64,000 nucleotides of DNA from Earliella scabrosa (GCA_022605405.1 JABYQQ010000018.1:868001-932000); one strand, 5' to 3'. Positions 33,949-45,314 are shown, numbered from the stretch's first letter. Made by a program: numbers and translations. Notes: generated by a model not told the origin, from the letters alone.

Positions 33949-34498
33949 AATACGAGTGAAGTGCGGTGACAGGAAAGTGCGATGACAGGAAAAGATGGTA
34001 TAGCCAGAGGAAAGGAAACGAGAGTGAGGAAAGTTTTGGTAGGATCACTCTGGGGCTTCAAGCACTTATGTATCCTCTCGAGAGTTCCTCAGGCAGGCCG
34101 CAGTACAAACTTAGCGACTCGAATCCGGACCGCTCTCTGCGCTCTGGGGTTGCACTCAAGGGTGAACGTGTCTCTTGCTTTCGCTGGGGTACTCCCGTGT
34201 TTGGACTTTCAACCGGAGGTCTAGCAGTACGCGAGGTACCTGAGCAGCGAGTAAAACATACTTGGCGGTGTAACGTTCAGTGTGACATTAAAGAGCCTTG
34301 TCAAAAGCCGAGGACTGGCCGAGGCATATGTCGAGAAAGGCAGGAGGGATATTTACAAGGGAAACGCTCGACGGCCGGACTCTCCGGCCCCAAGCCGGTC
34401 GGCACGCTTTACCGAGGAGATCATCAATCGGGGGCGTCAATCGAACGGGACCCATCGACTGTCTACTCCGAAACCGCGTCATCTTTCTCGGGGGCAAA
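33949..34498. other. Upstream of the accessory gene, right edge of the transposon
   Basis: A 183-codon plus-strand open frame (33966-34517) has no recognised domain and crosses the candidate inverted repeat at 34439-34458. I regard it as doubtful. A small direct repeat occurs at 33963-33992 (GTGCGGTGACAGGAAA, GTGCGATGACAGGAAA). Confidence 0.4.
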
Positions 34499-35465
34499 AT
34501 TGTATAATGTCATCTGAGATTGTGATCTGGTCCCGTCAGTGCGGGCTCCTGCCCGTGCGTTTTAGCAACATGCCCCCAAACTTTTCCACCTCTCCCACTG
34601 CCTGCTCGATCTCTCCCAAAGTTGGTATTCTACTTTATTCTGTTCTTCGTATGCCTAGAAAAATCTCTTCCTAGCCTCAAACTGCGTAGAATGCCTGATA
34701 TTGTAACCTTGGCCGCTCACGGGCGCTTGACCTCACCCTGGAGAATCGAAGACCGGACTTACACCGGCCCGAGAAGTTATGTTAACGGCTTTCGGTGCTT
34801 ACGGAACGCCAGACATGTCGGACTCACATGGAGGCTGTTAGATCTCCATTAGCACGGTGTTGCGTGCTGGCAGCTGCGCCTGAGGAGCGACACAAGCACT
34901 GGGCGTCGCGCGTCGCGTCTGAGCGCCGCGGCGTGTTCGCTGTGACGTTGGGCGGTGGTGAGCGGGAAGTTGTTCTTCAAGTACTGATTTACTAGTATCT
35001 GTTCTGCACAGGAACTACTACAATCAATATGATGTATACGAACTACATCAGAGGGATTCATGTAAGCAGAGGCATGCGAGTGAAGTATTGAGTATACTAC
35101 CCCAACTTCAGTTTGTCCTTGTTTGTCCCCCGCGTAGTGCGTCCAGTCAACGCCTACGGGATACTTTACTTACTCGCTTCGCTCACAACCATGACGGAAA
35201 TGCGGATTTTTCTCAGCTTGTATACAGCTGTAGCTCCATGTCAGTACCACTTTTGTGCCTCATAACCCAGGGAACAAGCCTGTGGAAAAGTGTGGGGCAT
35301 AATAGCAATAAGCATGAGGGCCAAAACCGGCATCCGCAGAGGGGCGTTTATTCCTCGCCAATGAAGACATTTGCCCGTACATCGAAAGAATGTTTCTCAA
35401 TTGGGCCACGGACCAAATACCACTGTGCCTTGACCAAATCACAATCTCTGATGACATTATACCTA
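34499..35465. repeat. Inverted pair of about 33 bp ends, 967 bp apart
   Basis: TATAATGTCATCTGAGATTG at 34502 is matched, inverted, at about 35433-35463, continuing through TGTGATCTGGTCC and TGTGATTTGGTCA. Each end would begin the same peptide, MSSEIVIWSR, reading inward. The interior has no convincing gene. This may be a degraded inverted-repeat element or two relics of one short gene. It ends about 70 bp before the start of the kinase-like gene at 35534. Confidence 0.5.
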
Positions 35466-35533
35466 CTTGCTTCTCGGGGTGTCATCGACGCCACAGTTAA
35501 TTCTCGACCATCGTATACTCATCCTCTGCATCT

Positions 35534-36568
35534 ATGGCCGAACTCCATTTTCCTACGGACGCCACGCTTCTCTCCGAGACTCAGATAGCGCACACTGGTG
35601 GCAAAGCAGAGCCGTGGGACGTCCTGAGACCCATCTTCGCATATGCTCAGATTAGCTTCCCGTTCAGGATGGTCATCGAAAAGCGTCTCTCCGTCACCGA
35701 TGCAATCATGCAAGTCTATCGGGTCAAATTGTACCAAGTCATACCTGGTAGCCACATCCATGATGGGGTCGTCGCGGTCTGCAAGGTCGCTCACGGCGAG
35801 GAGCAGATCGAGCGGCTCACCAAGGAAGCGAACATATACAACACCCAACTCTCCGCGCTCCAGGACCAAGGCGTTCCATTTATATACGGTTTCTTCCAAG
35901 GAGAGACCGTGTATGGTCCGACCGCTGTTCTGCTCATGGACGACTGTGGCGTTCCCCTCTCCCGTCCCTTGCGCCAGTATCCTCTCGACTTCAGGTGCGT
36001 TCGAAGAGGTTAACTCTGTGCCATTGTGGCTCACCATATGATCTCAGAGCGAAGACCATCAATGTCTTGCATGACATCCACAAGGCGGGCGTCCTGCACA
36101 ATGACTTCTCGGAGCGCAACATTGTCATCATGAAACAGGATGAGGACGGAGAGTTCTGGCCAACCGTTGTTGACTTTGGCAACTCGTCAAAGCATCGGTG
36201 CGGCTTTACCGGGACGTCAGTTCCGATCAACTGCCGGATGCCGCTCGGGGATCACTTTGGATGCTGGGAACTCTGGAACGCGTGTATCAAGGCAGACATC
36301 TGGAGAGAAGGTTCGTACTCATGTTCTCTACTGATAGACAGACATCCTAACGCCAGGCACGCGTCATCTAGCCTACATACAGTGGTTTACGGGTGTCGTT
36401 CCCGCCGAGTGGGCGACCACGCCAGAGGAGCTAGTTGAGAAGGCTAAGTGGCCTTCGGATGTCACTAGGGAGAGGGCGCTACGTCTTGCGAGGGAAGAGA
36501 TAACAGAGTTGCGGCGCATCATATTGGAGAGGAACAAGTATCTTGACATACCGATCACCTGGCATTAG
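35534..36568 (+). CDS. Kinase-like family, member E (311 aa), catalytic motifs intact
   Basis: Exons are 35534-35994, 36048-36310 and 36357-36568 with 53 and 46 bp introns. Start MAELHFPTDA, end DIPITWH. Kinase landmarks in order: Lys84 in VCKVAHG (VAIK position), Glu98 in LTKEAN (helix C position), hinge-like LLMDDCG at 134-140, catalytic loop His171-Asn172-Asp173 with Asn178 (HNDFSERN), Asp196-Phe-Gly198, and DIW near residue 256. The glycine-rich loop is not recognisable, and the C-lobe after DIW is short (about 60 residues). By motif this is the best candidate in the array for a working phosphotransferase. Substrate unknown. Its upstream region is shortened by the inverted-repeat sequence ending at 35465. 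Confidence 0.85.
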
Positions 36569-36689
36569 CTCTACACGATATGCATTTGCCGTATCAACGT
36601 CTAAGGTGTTTACTTGAATGAATAGAGGGCGAGGCTGTAACACGTTGACGCTCCCGCCGTCGCCTGCGGAGGAAGAACCGACTTGCACG

Positions 36690-37402
36690 GTGCTGGCGTC
36701 CACGGAGGAAGGCGACTATACATGGGTTCTCATCAAGAACTGTGACTGATAGGGTGTTCGCAGACGTACCCGCTCCTCAAACGGTAAGGCGAGCGGTCAT
36801 CGCTCACGTCATCGTTCACGTCCCCTTCCCCTGATACTGAATCCGCGGAGTACCAAGGTGGTCAAGACACTGCTCGCTATGCACTGCAACGTTACAGAAC
36901 GGAACATCGTCGTCAAGAAGTGCAATCGGGGACCAGTGGTCGACCTTCGTCGACTTCGCCAGAGCCGCGTCATCGAAAACTACTAGTACTGCGCGACGCC
37001 GGATAAGGCTGGATCGGCGTGGGTTTGGATGCGGCGAGCTGTACGAAGCATGCGACGATACGAAAGTCTAGGCGCCTCGTACGTCGTCCAAGCGCAGCTC
37101 GGATGCCTTGAGGTGTGGAATGCCTGCCACCATGGAGACGTTCGGAAGCCTAGTACGATTTCCTGATACTTATTCTGCAACAATGCGCTGACGGACGTCC
37201 GTACAGGATGGGTACGCTGGTTTGATGGAGTCGCTCTCATCGAGTGGGCGACGACCCCCGAGGAGCTGATGGAGAGAGCCAAATGATCAGATTACATCAC
37301 TCGGGAGGAGGCACTTGATCTGGCCAAAGAGACCATCGCAGATAAGAAGCGCGATTGGAGGGAGAGAGTCCAGTATGATGACATTCCGATCACCTGGCAT
37401 TG
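36690..37402 (+). pseudogene. Kinase-like family, decayed copy (F)
   Basis: Remnants in order: a hinge-like VLIKNCD ending in a stop, TYPLLKR at the first intron position, a shortened catalytic loop (MHCNVTERNIVVKK), TFVDFARA, and the last exon (RWFDGVALIEWATTPEELM) with an in-frame TGA before SDYITREEA and the intact end DIPITWH. Part of the activation region is deleted or shuffled. The same decayed segment with its own lesions is found at 39.2-39.5 kb. Confidence 0.7.
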
Positions 37403-37679
37403 AATTGATCAAGTCGGTATGCCGTCTATTGGATGTCTCACTTACATCACTGGATCCGCTGTGTAGGTAGGCACGTTCATACTGGTAATTTGTGTAGTGC
37501 ATTTCATGGTCGATCGAAACATGCCCGTGACAGTGCCTTCGGAGGTAAAGGACTACGCGTTTGCGAGCTACGCCAGCCGGGCACACTCGAGCTACGGATG
37601 GCAGTCGGAGGTGAATCGAGCGAATGGCGAGATCGATCCTAGTTGTGAAGTTGAACTGTGAGTGATTACGTGGTTTAGA

Positions 37680-37845
37680 CACCATGTCTACTCTTCCTGT
37701 TCTTCCGTCCAACGGAACGGCAAGGACTCGAGGATCCACGTCCTATGGAGGCAAATCCTGGCTCGTAGATGCTCTGATAGCGGGAATTGATCAAATGCTT
37801 GTTCAAGTGGCCGGAGTGGCGTCGGGCGTAATACCTGTCCAAACG
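37680..37845 (-). pseudogene. Kinase-like family, C-terminal scrap (G type)
   Basis: The minus strand encodes YYARRHSGHLN and, after a frame change, LESLPFRWTEEQEE before a stop. This resembles the start and end of the last exon of member G (KYYGRLVP, DALPFRLTEQREN). The middle is unrelated or lost. Confidence 0.55.
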
Positions 37846-37973
37846 TGAAAGTAACAATGGAGCATGCGATAGGATATACTTGTAGATACAAGTGACTCAT
37901 GTACTACACCAAACGTCAGGGGAAGCACGATAGCGCGACAGAATAGTAGAACGGGCCCGCACGGAGATCGCGA

Positions 37974-38958
37974 TCATTCCACGCTGGTGAACACGCTCTA
38001 CGACGAATGTGAGTCATGACTGCAACGATAGGGACAACAAGGATACTTACTGCGCCATTCCCCCATCCCCACCACCAACGCAGTTTCGACCGCTCGCCAG
38101 CTGGATCATCATTCATCGCACAAGTCAGGATCTTGACAACTGTATCGTACGTCCCGAACGCGTCCAACGGCTCGTAGTGTTGCTCCGCGTTGTAGTTGGT
38201 CCATAGGACGAGCATGAAGTCCCAATGGAGGGAGAACGGACGGTCGATTGCGAGCGGAACAGCGGTTTTCCTGATGAGGTCCCTGACCACAAGCTGGCTC
38301 GCGACAACCCGCAGGCCTATCATGACGTCTTCGTTGCGGTAATCGTCGTCCGTGATGTCCTTGAAGTTGAACTTGCCCGTATCGCAGCAGTTCAGAATGG
38401 CGCGCGAATGCTTGGGAACGTCGAAGGACATGTGATGACGTTTGGCGTAGTCGACCATGTAGTTCTTCTTGAACGGCCAGCCGTAGTAGAGAACGGGTGG
38501 ATTGGTGCCACTGCTCGCGAGCAGCTCAGGGGCAATGAGTTTGGCTGGTGGGCGATTCGCCATGAGGCGTTCCCACTTCTGTAGACGGTAGATAAAGATC
38601 ATATGGAGAGCATACGCCACTACACACGTACCCGTCTTTGGGCTTCTGCCGCCGCATCTGTGAACTTCCAACCTCGACCGGTGGGGTCGCTGCACTTCTC
38701 CGTTTCCAGTAGGTACTGGTCGCCTTCCCAATGTGCGGGATTCCTCTTCCGCGTTGAAGATTGCTGCTTTCCGGCACGTGAAGAGCGTGGACGAGTGGGT
38801 TTCTCCGAGGTGTCGGACGAGGATGAGGATAGAGAAGGTGATGCGGGAAAAGATGCTCGCTTTGCGGTACGCGCCCGGGTTGAGCGTGAGGGAGCCATGG
38901 ATGATGACGACGGGAAGTCAATGGGTGATGGTTGGAAACCAGTCTGAATTGGCGCCAT
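37974..38958 (-). CDS. Orphan family 1, copy 3 (292 aa, three exons)
   Basis: Exons 38958-38632, 38578-38051 and 37997-37974, with 53 bp phase-0 introns at the same places as copies 1 and 2. The N-terminus is the longest of the three: about 60 residues rich in Ser, Arg and Pro (MAPIQTGFQPSP) before NPAHWEGDQYLLE. Exon 2 starts KWERLMANRPP and includes GTNPPVLYYGWPFKKNYMV and FNFKDIT; the last exon gives SVFTSVE. A second in-frame Met (MAPSRSTRARTAK) could be the start instead. No known domain was recognised. It lies beside the inverted HMG-CoA lyase copy, as copy 1 lies beside the intact lyase gene. Confidence 0.85.
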
Positions 38959-39189
38959 AAGTTTGTTCGAGTTTGTACCACTGTGCTTGCCGCCCTCGCG
39001 CGCTGCGCGCTGCTTGCGTCGGAGTCGAACACCCAACATCCAACGACAAACCGCCCCCAGTTCCACACGGATATGCGCTTGTCACACACTCGTAGACATC
39101 TTTATGCCCGAGTGACTCTCTCCCGAGGACGTCACGCCGCAGGACGACACAGCCGTGTCAGCAGGAGGTCGCTGGACGGTGGAGGGGAA

Positions 39190-39500
39190 ACCATAACGCA
39201 TACACGGGCAAGCTGCGTTCATTGTCATCGTCATGGAGGGCTGTGGCTGACACGGTCTTTGGAGACGTACCCACTCCTTCAACGATAAGCTCGCGCCAGT
39301 CGCTCGATGCTCGTGCAGGGCCAAGGTGGTCCAGGTGCTGCTCGCCATGCACCGCACTGGAGTCAAGTCCCGTGACGTCGCAGAACGTCAAGGAGGGCAA
39401 GAACGGAAGGTACTAGCCGACCTTCGTCCACTTCGCGGCGGTGAGCTGTACGAAGCATGCGTCGATGCGAGACTCCGGGCGCCTCGTACATTCGTACGTT
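39190..39500 (+). pseudogene. Kinase-like family, decayed copy (F')
   Basis: The order matches copy F: FIVIVMEGCG with an in-frame stop after it, then TYPLLQR, VVQVLLAMHRTGV, a broken loop (SRDVAERQ), and GELYEACVDARLRAPRT. No third exon is present. It lies tail-to-tail with the inverted HMG-CoA lyase copy, mirroring kinase member A next to the intact lyase gene. Confidence 0.65.
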
Positions 39501-39649
39501 TTCCATCGGACTTGTCTTGGATGACAAGAACGCTGCGTTGCGCCTGAGGTATAGGCTACCTACGATGGAACAGCAAGTTACTGACGATCGAGTCGATAGA
39601 CAGTTCAGGGGACGTACTGAGATTAGCTGGGTATCCCCAGAACCTTGAA

Positions 39650-41206
39650 CCTTGGCGAAGGGGAGGCGGTGGAGTATGCCCAGGTGGTATGACTTCTCGC
39701 GCTCCTTCTCCAGCTTCGTCCTCGCGCGCCCGCGTTCGGGCGGTTCAGGGTTTTGGAGATCCATGTCCCGACTTCCGCGATCTTCTCGAGGTCGCCCGGC
39801 GTCTGGTATGGGCTGCCGGGTAGGGCATAGAGTACGTCCTCGGTTGCGACGTTGCCCGTGGCGCCAGGCGAGTAAGGACAGCCGCCAAGCCCACCGACAG
39901 ACGAATCGAACGTCCGGAGGCCGTGTTGGAGTGACGTGAGGATATTCGCGACCGCCATGCCGTACGTGTTGTGGTAGTGGCCCTGCGATGATGGCGCGAG
40001 CGATGAGCGTATGCGAAGGACAGTATAGAGAAGCACGCACTGCTAGCACCGAGGCCGGAATCCCGCCATCGAGGACAGTTCGGAGGAGCGCCTCGATCGT
40101 GGTCGGGTTGCCAGTGCCGACGGTGTCGCCTAGACTGACTTCGTAGCAACCCATGTCGAAAAGCTCTTGAGTGACTTCTTTGACCTTACTTGGGCTGACC
40201 GCACCCGGGTATGGGCAGTCCACTACGACGCTTACATATCTGCGTTCAAGTGTTAGTAGTGCGTGAGAGGAAGGTTGACGGAAATACGCACCCTCGGACT
40301 CGGAGGCCCTCCTGGGTCGCACGCTTAGTAACGGCCTCCAGCCGCTCGAGCGACTCCTTGATGGTGCAGTTCGTGTTCGCCTTGCAGAACGCGTCCGTGG
40401 CGGCTGTGAACACAGCGATTTCGTTGGTGTAGGGAACATCGGACTTGGATTGCTCCGAGAGGAGGTCGAGGAGGATATCGAGGCCCTTCATGTTGGGAAC
40501 CAGCACTGGGTAGTGGAGACCGGCGCGTCGTTTCATCTGCTTGAGGACTTCGGCCGTCCCTGCCATCTGTGGCGCAACATCAGTTGGGTATATTCTTTCC
40601 CCCTCTCGCATTCACCACGGTAGCCTTAGAGCAGCGTGTCACGATGTGCGACCCGTCGAAGAGACACGTAGATTCGCGGAGCGGTCCGTCTCAGAATGCT
40701 GCGCACTCTGCCATGATGCCCCACACAACTTGGGTATCAATGGGGGACTGTCGCGGACAAGGTACACAACATTTCCTGAGCGTTGCACTTGAAAGAAGAC
40801 AGGCCCGTACGCCATGTTACTAGCCTGGGGACGTGTTAAAGAATAGCGCGGCCAAGAGCCTATTCGCGCAAAGCAGTACAACATTCCACCGATAGGGAAC
40901 GAGGGGAGGGTCCAGGGGGGAGTAGCACTGGAAACAGACTGCTCACCTGTGGGACCCACTTGGGGCTGACGAAACTGCCTGCCTCGATGATCTCCATCTC
41001 CCAGCCTCCGTGAGGCGGTTGACCAGCTCTGCCTTCACCTCCGGCGGTATCACCGCTGATTCATTCTGCAGTCCATCGCGAGACCCGACTTCTACAATCC
41101 GTACGTGATTCTCGGTCGCAGTTGCCAATGCGCGATTCCGGAGCGCGATGGGTGTTGAGCGACGGCCCTGGGCGAGAAGACGCGTTACACTTCGCGTTGT
41201 GATCAT
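39650..41206 (-). pseudogene. Inverted, broken copy of HMG-CoA lyase
   Basis: All four exons and all introns of the gene at 3166-4733 are recognisable. Starting at 41206 the first exon carries two extra bases near 40998 (GGCTGGGAGATGG against GGCTGGGATGG), which shifts frame after LTEAG. Gly-Ser-Arg-Asp replaces Gly-Pro-Arg-Asp at the active site, and HYHNTYG replaces HYHDTYG. At the 3' end about 30 bases after PNA and a further roughly 275 bases are missing, so the native C-terminus, its AKL signal and the stop are gone. Exons 2 and 3 remain fully open, with few changes, so inactivation is fairly recent. The 5' homology reaches to about 41342. Trans-splicing or an alternative start rescuing exon 1 seems unlikely. 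Confidence 0.85.
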
Positions 41207-41705
41207 GTTGCGGAGAGGAAGAGGAAGTTATTCGCGTCGTAGGATAGTCTGGACCTTGTTCGTGGTTTTAGAGCGACATGGGGGAGTGGTAGATTGCCTG
41301 GGAGGAGCAGTGGGAGGCTGGGACGAGCGGGAGCAGACGAGCCCGAAGCATCAATATTCCAATCAGGGGACAAGGTGCGAAGCGCCCGTCCGCCATCAGT
41401 GTACGCCCTACTATGTAAGTACTACATAGCTATAGCAACTTAGCAAGTGCTAAACGTGAACCTACATAAACATACTGCGTACTAACGTGCATGCGACAAC
41501 GCGTTGAAAACTACTACAGAGGAATTCCTGGGCGTCGTAGGTCTCATAGCAAGAAATCAAATGCGCACACGGCGCCTAGGAGTCTAGGACATGTCATAAC
41601 ATTCGTCTCGGTGTGAGTATTCCACGTCGTAACTAATAGAAGGTAGCCTGTGAGGACAAACAAGGACGGCATCTGGGAGCAATATACATAGCCATGGCCG
41701 TGTAT

Positions 41706-42752
41706 TTAATTCTCTCGCTGCTCTGTCAAGCGGAATGGCAATGCGTCCCATCGCTCCCTGTTCTTGTACCATTCCTCGAGTGCGAGAACCACCGTATTGG
41801 CGTGATCCAAGGCGTCCATGTCCGACACCTCCGCAGGGTGTTTGCCTTCGTTAAATAGCCTAAGCGTACTCGTCGCGTGCTCGACAGGAACAAGTCGGCC
41901 ATAGTATTTCACTTCGCCTATATGTAACGTGTTAAACGAATAGGACGATGGATGGAGGTCAACCGAGTCACGTACTCGGATACCACAGCTGGGCCTCGTG
42001 AATCTCGTGCCGGAGTTCCCAACATTGGAATTCCGGATCCATCAAGAGCGGGGCTGGGCAGTTGACCTCGACTATCCCTGTGACTGGACAGTCATGAGGT
42101 TGCGCAACATCGAAGTCGACGATCACAGGCCAGGGAGACCCGTCGTCTTCACAAAACCTGACAACAACATGACGTTCCACGAGATTGCAGTGGACCACGC
42201 CGGCTCTGTGGATGTTGATCAATGCATTGATGACGCGCTTCCTACAAAGTTCGTCTGTTCAGTCCCACCCTTACTAACCAGAGCGCCAAGAACATACCTG
42301 AACTGGAGCGGCTGCTTGTACACGGGAACCTTGAGCTCTTCACCGCAATCCTCCAGCACCAGCACAGAGAACGGAATGTTCCCGGCTTTGCCAGTATACA
42401 GTCCCCAGCAAACCGGCGTGTAGTTGCGTCGGGTCGGCTTCAGCGTATCATAGATCCGCGCCTCCTGCTTGAGCCGACTGCACCAATACTCGAAGCCAAT
42501 CTTCAAGACCACGTCCACCTCGCGATCCCAGGAGTCGACAAACATCGTCGCGCGATAGATCTGACGGATGCCATAGTCGTAGTAACGGAGTTGTTGCTTG
42601 ACTTGTGTGACCTTCAGCACGTCAGAGTCCAGCTCGGTTAGCGGCTGGAAGGGGACGTATTCTAGCATATAGACATCATCCCCGCTCTTGGATGAGCTAT
42701 GAAGGTGCGCTGGGATTTCTATGAAGCCGGTGGGCAGGGAGAGGTGATACAT
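41706..42752 (-). CDS. Kinase-like family, member G (310 aa), pseudokinase type
   Basis: Exons 42752-42298, 42241-41976 and 41917-41706 keep the family's intron phases (2, then 1). The start MYHLSLPTGFIE differs from the other members. Lys is kept in VVLKIGFEY and the hinge-like VLEDCGEEL is clear. The catalytic loop is HCNLVERH (Asp to Asn, and the later Asn to His), and DFG is DFD, so several catalytic residues are missing. The end is LPFRLTEQREN. The frame is fully open, so the protein probably persists as a non-catalytic member. Confidence 0.8.
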
Positions 42753-43614
42753 GACAGTGGTCGAATGATGCAACAGATTCTGACAGTGACTTGTGTGCCA
42801 GTTCCGCGGAGGGGTGAGTGAGTGATCGTTCGAACATGCTGGCACCCCTTAAGAGGACAAGTGTCGATCGAGTAGCCGCCTCGGCCCGGAGCACACCAGC
42901 GTCTGATACCTACCCCAAGGTTCATCGGCAAGAAACCGTCTCAGGCCTGCCTCAGGCTTCCTTGTTGTATGCCTTTATTCCTCTTCAAAGTACAATGAAT
43001 GTTTGTGTCGAGAAGCTGACATTCGTTGCTTTGAGACCAACCACTACCTTCACTCCCTGGTTGTTCAACGCCAAGAGAGTCGGCAGATCCCGGGTCGTTG
43101 TTCTGCCAGCAGTTGTGACCGAATAACAGGCTTCAGTGTCTCTGCATGACTCGTTCACTCAATTACTGACAAACATCTCACCATCAAGCCAGGCACCAGG
43201 ACTTGTAACGTGGTTTCTTGTACTACGCTACGACAGACCCGCTTATTGTATCGTCCTTGTAGGCATTGGTGTCGCCGTTCTCCTCGCGAACTAGACCCGT
43301 ACAGACCCTGAGGAGACGAAGTTAGCCAAGGCGACTACGAACCATTGAATGTACCTCGTCAACGACACTCGACACACCCCTGACGGCTGTCGGAAGGACA
43401 ACATGCCGACTTCAGAGGAGCTCGCATCTCCTTGTAGTAAGTAATTATACAATACGGTGCGTGCATGTATGATGTGTGGTCCAGCTATGTGCCCAACTGG
43501 GTATAAGAGCGTCTCATGAGTGCTTAAATGGAACCTTCTGAGTTAACGAGGTACCCAACTACACTTCCCGTTCACTCGCGAGCCGTCTATCGCTCAGAAT
43601 CCACATACATTCTT
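42753..43614. other. Divergent intergenic region
   Basis: Lies between member G (minus) and the orphan at 43615 (plus); it should contain both promoters. No gene, repeat or RNA was recognised. Confidence 0.4.
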
Positions 43615-45314
43615 ATGGCACCACGAAAGACCAAGAATGCACTTCCAAATCCTGTCCCCTCGTCATCTGACGGTGGGGACCAGGTAGCATCGGAGAGTTT
43701 GGCCAGTACCCATGCGTCCGCAGAACCGAGCACTCCGAGGCCTTCTAAGCAACGAGCGCCGAGTGAGTGTTAGCCTGCATACAGTCATTGCATCTCCCGA
43801 CTAACGCATAGAAGGTCATGATCATATTCATGGTGGTGGCAGTCTTCAGGCTGAGGATAGGGACGATGAGGATCTAACTCCACGGCCGAAGGACAAATGT
43901 AAGCTCCCTCTTGTCTTGTATTAATGACATGAGGTTGAAAGAACGCAATCTTAGATGGAGCCACGAAGGCCATATCGCGGCTTGTCTCTTTAGCAGATCA
44001 GCGGCCAACTCTGTCGACATTCTACAACGACCGCCATGGCGGTGCCACTGGCATGAGGACCCCGTTTGGTCCACTTCATCCAGTTACTCGGAGTCCCCTG
44101 AAGGAGAAGCTGAGTAGGTCCTGCGTAATGTTCATGCATGTGGACATCCTCAGGCTGACGCAGATATGTCGGTCAGGGAGTATACAGAATGCGCGTGACC
44201 TCTTCTTGTTCACAACACTGCCTCCAATCCCCGACACGTATTGCGAGGCTAGACTTGATTCGACTAAAGAAATGACCGATCACGAGGTTGAAGTGGGGAA
44301 GAGTTTGCCGCTAGTGCATCTAGTGTACTATCCGTGCATGGTTGATCTGCTCACGGAGGAAGGGAATCAACGACTGGCCGATCTGACGATTAACTGGGAC
44401 AATCTCGAGGATATCCTCTTTGTTGCTCAATGTCGTCCAGACTTGGCGCAGGCTCTACCCCTCCTACCGCCTCGACAGTTCAAAGAAGAAGACACCTCGA
44501 CATGGTGTGATGATCTCATCTTCAATCCTGCCCTCGCCGCAATTGACGCTTGGATGAATATTGCCGCTGGACTGCCCAAGACTCGAATTCACCTCGATAC
44601 ACTGCGACGCCTGAGCCTCTCGGCAGCACCCAGTAGCGCGTCTAATCCAGACAGGGTTGCCTGGATTGAGACCAAGCGGGTTTCAATCAAGGCCTCAACA
44701 GAAGGCGACATCGTCACGGTCGTGGATCACCCCGTCGTGACATGCAACATGGAAATCAAGTCACCCAATGTGCTCAAGAGATCGTCAATCTTCAGGGCAA
44801 TGTGTTCGATGCCCCCAAGCCAGGAGGACGCTCACGCCACGCATACCATGCGTTTCTCGTACCCGACAAAGAAGCATGAGCCAGTCAAAGAGACGAGGAT
44901 CTTCGTACAAGTGAGTGTCCAGAAGACTGCCCTGAGGGCGCAACTATCTGCTCATGGCTTATTTTCCGCCAGATGTGGACACAGATGAAAGACTGGGAGA
45001 CCGACTTTCAGATTTTGAGCTCATACACCGAGACAACCTTCATGTTTCGCAAGGCCAACGCCGTCTATCTCTCACGCCCATACGGTCGTCACGAATACCC
45101 AAACTTCAAGATGTTCTGTTTTCTCCTCTGGGCCACCGGTATTATAACACATCCAGGTACTTTCAATCCGGATGAAAGGGGCTGGAAGAATAAGAACAAG
45201 ATACAATGGACGACGATTAATGGAAGACGGGTGCAGGCATGGCTACCTGTGCCTCAAAACCCCAACAACCCAGATCCTGAACAAGAATACGTGACTGGAT
45301 TGGTACACGAGTGA
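43615..45314 (+). CDS. Orphan family 3, copy 2 (489 aa, five exons)
   Basis: Exons 43615-43762, 43812-43898, 43955-44113, 44177-44910 and 44973-45314; all junctions keep frame. The N-terminus is basic then Ser/Pro-rich (MAPRKTKNALPN), with an acidic patch in exon 2. Exon 3 has RPTLSTFYNDRHGG. Exon 4 carries the block INWDNLEDILFVAQC and, near its end, VVTCNMEIKSPNV. Exon 5 begins MWTQMKDWETDFQ. The homologue at 24647-26600 shares the same order of blocks and the last two exon borders. An E-x-K motif followed by a Gln/Trp helix recalls restriction-endonuclease-like folds, but the upstream Asp is not firmly placed. Function unknown. Confidence 0.75.

Larger units (their letters stand above)
27152..34469. 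mobile_element. Candidate 7.3 kb two-gene DNA transposon
   Basis: A 20 bp perfect inverted repeat (TCGATGGGTCCCGTTCGATT at 27163-27182, its complement at 34439-34458), extended by about ten partly matching bases (GAGTGTAGAC against GAGTAGACAG), encloses exactly two gene models: a transposase and a Cys/His-rich protein pointing the opposite way. Subterminal tandem repeats lie between them. No clear target-site duplication was found, so the true ends may lie elsewhere. The sequence class is inferred from the transposase motifs (MULE-like). Confidence 0.45.

Noticed and set aside
27152..34469. LTR retrotransposon or virus-derived sequence
   Set aside because: No long direct repeats, reverse transcriptase, integrase or capsid motifs were seen; the gene content fits a DNA transposon.
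33966..34517. 183-codon plus-strand open frame
   Set aside because: No domain; it crosses the right candidate inverted repeat; composition is unremarkable.
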